A stretch of DNA of 11,806 bases from Solirubrobacteraceae bacterium. Lineage in GTDB: Bacteria; Actinomycetota; Thermoleophilia; Solirubrobacterales; Solirubrobacteraceae. The notes beneath the pieces are model-generated. The model searched no databases, was not told the origin of the DNA, and saw only the letters and a list, made by a program, of their open reading frames with translations. Position numbers and translations under genes: made by a program. The stretch is taken from positions 1-11,806 of the forward strand of contig JASHQV010000240.1 in the NCBI GenBank assembly GCA_030038955.1. Direction: 5' to 3'. Positions 7,059 through 11,806 of the stretch are shown here, one piece after another; position 1 is the stretch's first letter; every line of letters begins with the position of its first letter.

Positions 7059-7688
7059 CTACCGGCGCGTGTGCGGCAGCAGCAGGCTCGGCTCCAGCTG
7101 CAACAGCGCGTTCACGGGCAGCCCGACGACGTTCAGGTAATCGCCCCGGATCGCCGCCACCAGCGCGGCCCCGCGACCCTGGATCGCGTAGCCGCCGGCG
7201 CGCCCGCGCCATTCGCCGCTGTCGAGGTACCACTCCAGCAGCGCCCCGTCGAGCGCCCGGAAGCTGACGTTGGTGACGGCCACGGCAGTCCGCTCGCGCA
7301 CGCCGGCTACGGCCGCGCCTTGCGGTCGGTCGGGCCGCGGCGGACCCGGGGCCTCGCCGGGATCGATCAAGCAGATCCCGCCGACCACGCGGTGCTCGCA
7401 CCCGGCCAGCGCGCGCAGCGTCCGGGCAGCGTCGTCGCGATCGGCCGGCTTGCCGTACAGGCGGCCGTCGAGCGCGACCACCGTGTCGACGCCGAGCACC
7501 CGCCGGCCCGGGCGCCGAGCGGCGACCGCGCGCGCCTTGCGCCGGGCGTTGGTCAGCGCGACCTCGTCTGCCGGCCCCCGCTCGGCCTCCTCGGCGCCCG
7601 AGACGACCACCTCGAACTCGATCCCCAGCTGCGCGAGGATCGCCCGCCGCCGCGGCGAGGCGGAGGCGAGCAGGAGCGGCGGCGCCAC
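7059..7688 (-). CDS. maf: Maf-family nucleotide pyrophosphatase (YhdE type, dTTP/UTP)
   Basis: Maf proteins hydrolyse non-canonical or certain canonical nucleoside triphosphates to monophosphate and pyrophosphate in the cytoplasm, and are linked to septum control and house-cleaning. The 209-residue product has LASASPRR at 7-14, K51 in the ARRKARAV helix, catalytic D68 in GVDTVV, GKP at 79-81, GGYAIQGRGA at 165-174 and GDYLNVVGLP at 182-191. The IQG motif with Q170 matches the YhdE (dTTP/UTP) subfamily rather than the YceF (m7GTP) one. A Pro-rich loop at about 109-132 accounts for its being slightly longer than E. coli YhdE (197 residues). The GTG at 7686-7688 gives the normal N-terminus; GGGGCAG nine bases upstream is a weak ribosome site. 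The gene lies 62 bp after ndk, with which it shares nucleotide-pool work. Confidence 0.93.
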   Translation of the reverse strand: MAPPLLLASASPRRRAILAQLGIEFEVVVSGAEEAERGPADEVALTNARRKARAVAARRPGRRVLGVDTVVALDGRLYGKPADRDDAARTLRALAGCEHRVVGGICLIDPGEAPGPPRPDRPQGAAVAGVRERTAVAVTNVSFRALDGALLEWYLDSGEWRGRAGGYAIQGRGAALVAAIRGDYLNVVGLPVNALLQLEPSLLLPHTRR

Positions 7689-7750
7689 CGGCCGGCCGCT
7701 GCCCCGGTCGTCGGCCGGAGTCCCCGTATCGCGCTCGTCGGCCAGCGCCG

Positions 7751-8158
7751 TCAGCCGAGCTCCGGGAAGAACAGCCCGATCTCACGGGCGGCTGACGCCG
7801 GCGAGTCGGAGCCGTGCACCATGTTGCGGCCAACTGCCACCGCAAAGTCCCCTCGGATCGAGCCTGGCGCGGCCTCGAGCGGGTTGGTGGCGCCGATCAC
7901 CTGGCGCGCCGCGGCGACGGCCGACTCCCCCTCGAGCACCATCGCCACCAGCGGTCCCGAGGTGATGAACTCCACCAGCTCCACGAAGAACGGCTTGCCC
8001 TCATGCTCGGCGTAGTGGCGCTCGGCGAGCTCGCGCTGCATCGTCAGCTGCTGCAGCGCGACCAGCTTCAGGCCCTTGCGCTCGAAGCGAGCGATGATCG
8101 CGCCGGTCAGGTTGCGGGCAAAGGCGTCCGGCTTGACGAGGATCAGCGTGCGCTCCAT
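7751..8158 (-). CDS. ndk: Nucleoside diphosphate kinase
   Basis: Ndk transfers the gamma phosphate of ATP to nucleoside diphosphates through a phosphohistidine, balancing NTP and dNTP pools in the cytoplasm. The 135-residue product is of normal length. It begins MERTLILVKPDAFARN, with the conserved Lys at residue 9, and has the active-site segment GRNMVHGSDS at 110-119 with H115 as the phosphorylated residue. TNPLEAAPGSIRGDF at 91-105 is also diagnostic. The ATG at 8156-8158 is chosen because it gives the conserved start and has AGGAG at 8170-8174; the frame stays open 20 codons upstream but those residues are unconserved. It lies between the zinc-ribbon gene (60 bp upstream) and maf (62 bp downstream). 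Confidence 0.98.
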   Translation of the reverse strand: MERTLILVKPDAFARNLTGAIIARFERKGLKLVALQQLTMQRELAERHYAEHEGKPFFVELVEFITSGPLVAMVLEGESAVAAARQVIGATNPLEAAPGSIRGDFAVAVGRNMVHGSDSPASAAREIGLFFPELG

Positions 8159-8218
8159 CGGCGGGAGTTCTCCTTGTTCGTGCGGGTGGTGGCCCCGGCC
8201 CCTGCAGGACCCGGACAC

Positions 8219-8860
8219 TCAGATCAGGTCGGACGGCGGGCGGGCGACCACGGTCTGCTCAGCAGCCCGGCCGGCTACGGGCCGACCGGAAGCCCGGCCC
8301 GGCAGCGGTGACGCCGAAGCCCGGCCGGCCACGGTCTGCTCGGACGGCCGGCTGCCGAGCGCTGGCTCCGCGCCGGTCTCGCGCCGGCGCCGAGACCGGC
8401 GCGGCACGGGCGCGCTGCCGATCTCGGCCTCGCAGAACGGGCACAGCTGCCAGTGCGGCTCGAGCGGACGCCCGCAGCTGGCACACGGGTCCTTGAGCCT
8501 GCGCATGCAGTTGGGACAGCGCAGGAAGTCCTTCTCGATCACGTGGTCGCAGTACGGGCACGCATGCACGCCAAGCTCGGCCAGCCGCGCCTCCGCCGCC
8601 GCGATCTCCAGCTCGCGCTCGTGCACGTCGTCGAGGTACTCAGGCGGGCGCACGATCATGTAGACGATCGAGCCGACGAACGGGAACAGCGCCGCGACCG
8701 TGGCGCATCCGACCAGCATCGGGTCGGCGATCCGCCGGCGCGCGTCCGAGTAGGTCCAGAACACGAGCGCCAGCCAGACGACCACGAGGCACAGGACCAG
8801 CAGGTCGACGACCAGATTGACGGTGCTGTTGGTGATACCGAAAACGCCGAAGGCAATCAT
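8219..8860 (-). CDS. Membrane-anchored double zinc-ribbon protein, function unknown
   Basis: The 213-residue product has two predicted membrane helices (about 14-35 and 47-70), a charged helical stretch RPPEYLDDVHERELEIAAAE (71-90), then two zinc ribbons: C101-x2-C104...C115-x2-C118 and C126-x2-C129...C140-x2-C143. The order is that of the double zinc ribbon fold, here probably cytoplasmic. From about 150 to the end it is a basic, Ala/Pro/Arg/Gly-rich low-complexity tail with an 'EQTV' segment repeated 27 residues apart. Proteins of this layout occur in actinobacteria, but I know of no assigned role; a scaffold or nucleic-acid-binding role is only a guess. The ATG at 8858-8860 is preceded by a TAAACT box so close that the mRNA may be nearly leaderless. 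It may head a transcript with ndk and maf. Confidence 0.85.
   Translation of the reverse strand: MIAFGVFGITNSTVNLVVDLLVLCLVVVWLALVFWTYSDARRRIADPMLVGCATVAALFPFVGSIVYMIVRPPEYLDDVHERELEIAAAEARLAELGVHACPYCDHVIEKDFLRCPNCMRRLKDPCASCGRPLEPHWQLCPFCEAEIGSAPVPRRSRRRRETGAEPALGSRPSEQTVAGRASASPLPGRASGRPVAGRAAEQTVVARPPSDLI
8368..8404. repeat. Inverted repeat with 14-bp perfect arms inside the zinc-ribbon gene tail
   Basis: CCGCGCCGGTCTCG at 8368-8381 is the exact reverse complement of 8391-8404; the 9-base loop is CGCCGGCGC. It encodes part of the low-complexity Arg-rich tail after the second zinc ribbon, so it is not constrained by a folded domain. Confidence 0.8.
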
Positions 8861-8871
8861 GCGGTCGCCCG

Positions 8872-8877
8872 AGTTTA
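8872..8877 (-). promoter_or_regulatory. Possible -10 element of the zinc-ribbon gene
   Basis: TAAACT on the minus strand fits TANNNT and ends 11 bases before the ATG at 8860. Transcription from it would begin only a few bases before the start codon. No clear -35 is visible. The 22-bp repeat array starts about 15 bp further upstream. Confidence 0.3.
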
Positions 8878-8891
8878 GTGGTCAGCGGGTT

Positions 8892-9005
8892 GAGATCGTG
8901 CTGGCTGCGACGAGCGCGAGCCGCCTGTGGCTGTGATACGAGCCACTTCTGGCTGCAGTTCGAGCCGCCTGTGGATGCAGTTCGAGGTGCCTGTAGATGC
9001 AATTT
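8892..9005. repeat. Tandem array of 22-bp repeats upstream of the zinc-ribbon gene
   Basis: Four contiguous 22-bp units lie at 8918-8939, 8940-8961, 8962-8983 and 8984-9005; a degenerate 26-bp fifth lies at 8892-8917. On the plus strand the units start GAGCC or GAGGT and contain a core like GCCTGTGGATGCAGTTC; on the minus strand the core is GCAKCCACAGGC. Copies differ at several positions but keep the 22-bp period exactly. The period is not a multiple of three, and no coding frame fits, so the array is non-coding. Two helical turns per unit would place bound proteins on one face of the DNA. Confidence 0.8.
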
Positions 9006-9023
9006 CGGGGTCGTCGCCGGAAT

Positions 9024-9053
9024 GCCTGCACGCCGCGGGAGATACCCGCAGGC
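9024..9053 (-). terminator. Hairpin abutting the stop codon of the small membrane ORF
   Basis: GCCTGC/GCAGGC outer arms (9024-9029 and 9048-9053) enclose GGG/CCC around a 5-base loop, with a 7-base bulge on one side; GCGGG/CCCGC is an alternative inner stem. It begins directly after the TGA at 9054-9056. There is no U-run, so if it terminates transcription it is not a classical intrinsic terminator. Confidence 0.35.
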
Positions 9054-9179
9054 TCACAGAAACAGTCGTCCGAACGCGTATCCGATCGCAAAGAACACGA
9101 GGATCGTGACCGCGACGCTGATCGCGACCAGCCTGACCATGCTGAGGAAGCTCGGTTGCCTGTCGTGCTCGTCGTCCAT
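9054..9179 (-). CDS. Small single-helix membrane protein, unknown function
   Basis: This ORF of 41 codons (ATG at 9177-9179, TGA at 9054-9056) lies 58 bp downstream of folC on the same strand. The product has a charged N-terminus (MDDEHDRQPSF), then one hydrophobic helix at about 14-33 (MVRLVAISVAVTILVFFAIG), and ends YAFGRLFL. An AGGCGG-like purine-rich stretch precedes the start. Support for it being real: clear amphipathic design of an acidic head followed by a clean membrane helix, same strand as its neighbours, an intergenic space that otherwise has no reading frame of sense, and a hairpin immediately after the stop. In Streptomyces another small membrane protein gene lies at the comparable place after folC, but I see no evidence that the two are related. 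I do not recognise the family. Confidence 0.6.
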   Translation of the reverse strand: MDDEHDRQPSFLSMVRLVAISVAVTILVFFAIGYAFGRLFL

Positions 9180-9237
9180 CCGCCGCCTGCTCGTCGATCA
9201 TTCCAGGTCTGGTCACCGCGCGCCCGTCAGCCGCGGC

Positions 9238-10557
9238 TCACAGCATCGAGGCGCGCCGGCCCGCGCGATCGTCAGTTGCGGCCAGATCCGCGATCAGGTA
9301 GATCGAACCGGTCGCGACCACTACCCCGTCCAGCCCCGCGAGCTGCCGGGCGCGAGCGAGGGCGGCGTGGGGATCGCCGACCACCTCCGCCTGCGGCTCC
9401 CGGGAGTCCGCCACCTGGCCGGCAAGCGACAGCAGCGTCGGTGGCGGCAGCGCCCGCGGGTTGTGAGAGCTGGTCAGCACGATCGCCGCGCAGTGCGGCA
9501 CCAGCGTCGACAGCATCGAGGCGGCATCCTTGTCATCGAGGATCGAAAGCACCGCCACGATCGACCGACCGGGACCCGTGATCTCCGGCAGCGACTCGAC
9601 CAGGGCCGCGATCCCATCCGGGTTGTGGGCGCCGTCCAGCAGCGTCAGCGGCCGCTCGTCCACCGCCTGCAGCCGTCCCGGCACCCGGATGTCAGCCGCC
9701 GCCGCTGCGACGACATCAGCGTCGAGCCGACCGAGGAATGCCTCGGCCGCCGCCACGGCCACCGCGAAGTTGCGTCGCTGGTAGCGACCGAGCGCTCCCA
9801 CGGGCACGCCGGGATCGCTGCTTGCGCGGATGATCGTGGCCCCACGGTCGGCCGCCACCTGCTCGGCGACCGCGACCGCGTCTGCGTGCACGTCAGGCCC
9901 CAGCACGAGCGTCGCGTCCGGCCGCACCACGTCCAGCTTCTCGCGGGCGATCGCCGCGATCGTCGGCCCCAGCCAGCGCGTGTGCTCGAGGCCGACGCTG
10001 GTCAGCACCTGCACCTTCGACGGGATCACGTTGGTGGCGTCGTAGCGCCCGCCGAGCCCGGCCTCGATCACCGCCACCTGCACCTGGCGACGCGCCAGCT
10101 CCGAATAGGCGGCCGCCGTCAGCAGCTCGAACTGCGTCACCCGATCGTCGTCGGCCGCCGTCCGATCGACCACCTCGGCCGCTCGCAGCCCCCGCTCGAT
10201 CGCGGCGGCGAACTGCTCGGGCGTGAGGTCCTCGTCGCCGACCCGGATCCGCTCGGAGTAGGAGACCAGGTGCGGCGAGGTGTAGGCCCCCACCCGCAGC
10301 CCGTGGCCGGCGAGGATCGCGGCGGTCATCCGCACGGTCGAGGACTTGCCGTTGGTGCCGACCACGTGGATCGAGTCGAACCGGCGCTCGGGCTGGCCAA
10401 GCGCGGTCATCAGCCGGCGCATCCGCTCGAGCCCGAAGTGCATGCCGAACAGCTCCAGCGACAGCAGCCTCCGCTCGGCCTGCTCGGGGGTCAGCGTCGT
10501 CCGGGGCGCGGGCGCCAGCCCGCGCCCCGGCGGGTTGGACATCCGCCGGGGCGGCAT
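9238..10557 (-). CDS. folC: Bifunctional dihydrofolate synthase / folylpolyglutamate synthase
   Basis: FolC adds glutamate to dihydropteroate and extends the polyglutamate tail of folates, with ATP, in the cytoplasm. The 439-residue product has the Mur-ligase-like P-loop HVVGTNGKSSTVRM at 64-77 (K71), SPHLVSYSERIRV at 94-106, EAGLGGRYDATNV at 165-177, GLEHTRWLGPTIAAIAREK at 189-207 with K207 at the position of the carbamylated Lys, and LDGAHNPDG at 307-315. LSILDDKDAASML at 337-349 is the C-terminal domain signature. The ATG at 10555-10557 overlaps the valS stop by one base (TGATG) and has GGAGG seven bases upstream, so it is preferred over the GTG at 10558-10560; ATG 10540-10542 is a later option. 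Residues 1-22 are a Pro/Arg-rich extension containing a perfect inverted repeat. Confidence 0.96.
   Translation of the reverse strand: MPPRRMSNPPGRGLAPAPRTTLTPEQAERRLLSLELFGMHFGLERMRRLMTALGQPERRFDSIHVVGTNGKSSTVRMTAAILAGHGLRVGAYTSPHLVSYSERIRVGDEDLTPEQFAAAIERGLRAAEVVDRTAADDDRVTQFELLTAAAYSELARRQVQVAVIEAGLGGRYDATNVIPSKVQVLTSVGLEHTRWLGPTIAAIAREKLDVVRPDATLVLGPDVHADAVAVAEQVAADRGATIIRASSDPGVPVGALGRYQRRNFAVAVAAAEAFLGRLDADVVAAAAADIRVPGRLQAVDERPLTLLDGAHNPDGIAALVESLPEITGPGRSIVAVLSILDDKDAASMLSTLVPHCAAIVLTSSHNPRALPPPTLLSLAGQVADSREPQAEVVGDPHAALARARQLAGLDGVVVATGSIYLIADLAATDDRAGRRASML
10501..10530. repeat. Perfect 13-bp inverted repeat in the folC N-terminal extension
   Basis: CCGGGGCGCGGGC at 10501-10513 is the exact reverse complement of 10518-10530, with a 4-base loop. 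All 26 arm bases are G or C. On the mRNA the hairpin starts 27 bases after the A of the folC ATG, just beyond the footprint of an initiating ribosome. It codes for the Pro/Gly/Arg-rich segment PPGRGLAPAPR, which is outside the conserved FolC fold. Confidence 0.85.
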
Positions 10558-11806
10558 CACAGCGCCTCCAGCTCGGCCTGCAGCGAGGCCAGCTTGTCGC
10601 GCTCGGCCTGGACGATGGCGGCGGGCGCCTTCGCCACGAACCCAGAGCTGCCGAGCTTGCGCTCGGCCAGCTCGATGGCGCCGCTCAGCTCCGCCCGCTT
10701 GGCCTCCCGCTTGCGCGCCGCGGCGCCCAGGTCGACGTCGGGCGAGGCGAGGATCTCGACGGCGCCGCGCGGCACCGGCACCGCCGCCACCGGCTCGCCG
10801 TCACCGTCGCCGTCGAGCGCCAGCCGCGTCAGCCTCGCGAGCTGGTGCTGCAGCAGCTCATAGCCGGGGGCGGCAAGCCGCGCGGGCAGCACCGCCGATG
10901 GCCTCACCTCGGCCGCGTCGCGCCACGCGCGGACGGCCTGGACGGCCGCGATCGCGTCGGCCAGCACCGCCTCGGCCTGCTCGTCGCGTGCGCTCGCGCC
11001 CCGCGGCCCCGCCGCTGCCTCGGGATCGACGCGGGCGGCCAGCAGCCCCTCCGCACCGGGCACGTACGAGTAGATCTCCTCGGTCACGAACGGGATCAGC
11101 GGGTGGGCGATCGCGAGCGTCTCGGTCAGCACGTGCAGCAGCGTCGCGGCGGTGTCGGCGTCGCCGTCGTACAGCCTTGGCTTGACCAGCTCCAGGTACC
11201 AGTCGCACAGCTCCGCGTAGACGAAGTCGTACAGCTCGAGTGCCGCGCGGGCGAGGTCGTAGCTTTCGATGCGTCCGCCGACCTCGTCGCGGGCGCGACC
11301 GAGCCGCGACAGGATCCAGCGATCCTCGATCGTCGTCGGCCGCGCCGCCGCGCGCACCGCTGGATCGACCCGCAGCAGGATCAGCCGTGAGGCGTTCCAC
11401 AGCTTGTTCGTCAGCTGCATGCCCTGGGCGATCTTCTCCTCGCTGAAGCGCACGTCCTGGCCGCTCGACATCGCCAGCAGCCCCCAGCGGACGGCGTCGG
11501 CGCCGTACGCCGGAAACGCCCCCCCGATGTCAAACACGGGGGGGCGTTCGCCACCGTTGATCAGGTCGAGCGGGTCGATCCCGGTGCCGAGCGACTTCGA
11601 CATCCGCCGCCCATCGGGAGCCTGGATGACCGAGTGGATATAGACATCGGAGAACGGGATCTCGCCGGTGAACTCGAGGCCCATCATGATCATGCGGGCA
11701 ACCCAGAGAAAGATGATCTCGCGCGCAGTCGTGAGTACGTCCGTCGGGTAGAAGGCGCGTAGCTCCGGTGTGTCCGCCGGCCAGCCGAGCGTGACGAACG
11801 GCCACA
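10557..11806 (-). CDS. valS: Valyl-tRNA synthetase, C-terminal part (partial)
   Basis: ValS charges tRNA-Val. The 5' part lies beyond the right edge; 415 residues of the C-terminal end remain. They begin WPFVTLGWPADTPELRAFYP and continue with REIIFLWVARMIMMGLEF. The KMSKS motif is present as RMSKSLGTGIDPLDLI at fragment residues 67-82. The anticodon-binding domain includes DRWILSRL, LCDWYLELVKPRLYD and HPLIPFVTEEIY. The end is the typical C-terminal coiled coil with LGSSGFVAKAPAAIV. Between the KMSKS loop and the YGADAVRWGLLAMSSGQDVRFSEEK helix there are about 17 extra residues (GGERPPVFDIGGAFPA) where most ValS proteins have only a few; that insert is encoded by a perfect hairpin. The stop overlaps the folC start. 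The HIGH motif and editing domain are not in the window. Confidence 0.97.
   Translation of the reverse strand, partial: WPFVTLGWPADTPELRAFYPTDVLTTAREIIFLWVARMIMMGLEFTGEIPFSDVYIHSVIQAPDGRRMSKSLGTGIDPLDLINGGERPPVFDIGGAFPAYGADAVRWGLLAMSSGQDVRFSEEKIAQGMQLTNKLWNASRLILLRVDPAVRAAARPTTIEDRWILSRLGRARDEVGGRIESYDLARAALELYDFVYAELCDWYLELVKPRLYDGDADTAATLLHVLTETLAIAHPLIPFVTEEIYSYVPGAEGLLAARVDPEAAAGPRGASARDEQAEAVLADAIAAVQAVRAWRDAAEVRPSAVLPARLAAPGYELLQHQLARLTRLALDGDGDGEPVAAVPVPRGAVEILASPDVDLGAAARKREAKRAELSGAIELAERKLGSSGFVAKAPAAIVQAERDKLASLQAELEAL
10565..10569 (-). promoter_or_regulatory. Ribosome binding site deciding the folC start
   Basis: GGAGG on the minus strand lies inside the last codons of valS and seven bases before the folC ATG. 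It favours the ATG at 10555-10557 over the GTG at 10558-10560 and supports translational coupling of folC to valS. Confidence 0.65.
11515..11548. repeat. Perfect 12-bp inverted repeat inside the valS insert
   Basis: AACGCCCCCCCG at 11515-11526 is the exact reverse complement of CGGGGGGGCGTT at 11537-11548, with the 10-base loop ATGTCAAACA. It carries seven-base C and G runs. In the valS frame it encodes ERPPVFDIGGAF, the part of the protein that looks like an insertion after the KMSKS loop. Confidence 0.85.

Noticed and set aside
8918..9005. CRISPR array
   Set aside because: The 22-bp units are directly adjacent with no spacers, are diverged, and no cas gene is near.
8875..9216. Minus-strand 113-codon frame over the repeat region
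   Set aside because: It overlaps the better 41-codon membrane ORF in another frame, crosses the 22-bp repeats whose period is not a multiple of three, and has no recognisable features.
8878..10863. Long plus-strand open frame (661 codons) opposite folC
   Set aside because: It is the shadow of FolC, whose motifs are intact on the minus strand; the product is low-complexity Arg/His/Gly-rich.
11593..11607. RMSKS in place of KMSKS in ValS as a defect
   Set aside because: Arg for the first Lys is a conservative change and the catalytic second Lys is kept, as are the flanking residues.
1..11806. A previously undescribed multi-gene system
   Set aside because: All but two small or unassigned genes belong to well-known housekeeping families in an order known from other actinobacteria; the unknown parts are single genes and DNA repeats, not a recognisable new system.

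Overview
The window is a GC-rich stretch of bacterial chromosome, clearly above 60% GC by eye, in which every gene I can support lies on the minus strand. Read in the direction of transcription, from high to low coordinates, the order is valS (3' part), folC, a 41-codon membrane ORF, a membrane-anchored double zinc-ribbon protein, ndk, maf, mreB, mreC, mreD, mrdA (PBP2), rodA and the 5' part of an RNase E/G gene. Almost the same order (valS-folC-ndk-mreBCD-PBP2-RodA homologue-rne) is known from Streptomyces. With the GC content and coding style this points to an actinobacterium that keeps the Mre elongation machinery. A deep-branching class such as Thermoleophilia (Solirubrobacterales type) is my best inference, not something the window proves.

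Right part (about 9054-11806): the C-terminal 415 codons of valyl-tRNA synthetase are coupled by a one-base TGATG overlap to folC. A 41-residue single-helix protein follows, ending next to a hairpin. Middle part (about 7059-8860): the zinc-ribbon protein, nucleoside diphosphate kinase and the Maf nucleotide pyrophosphatase, with gaps of about 60 bp. Left part (1-6838): an uninterrupted elongasome operon, mreB-mreC-mreD-mrdA-rodA, with gaps of 13-58 bp. After 75 bp it runs into the RNase E/G gene, which starts at a TTG and leaves the window before its catalytic centre.

The elongasome genes act together: MreB filaments, linked through MreC and MreD, guide the SEDS polymerase RodA and its transpeptidase PBP2 along the side wall. 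The genes to the right serve translation, folate and nucleotide pools.

The window is essentially housekeeping. I found no mobile element, defence system, CRISPR array, RNA gene or obvious new pathway. The unexplained signals are at DNA level: (i) four tandem 22-bp repeats plus a degenerate fifth upstream of the zinc-ribbon gene; (ii) three perfect GC-rich inverted repeats with 12-14 bp arms inside coding sequence, each in a segment that looks non-conserved (valS insert, folC N-terminus, zinc-ribbon tail); (iii) a perfect 20-bp palindrome just upstream of a possible mreB -10 box. At protein level, the small membrane ORF, a D-C-C-H cluster beside the PBP2 active site and an Arg-rich insert in the RNase E/G N-terminus deserve a look.
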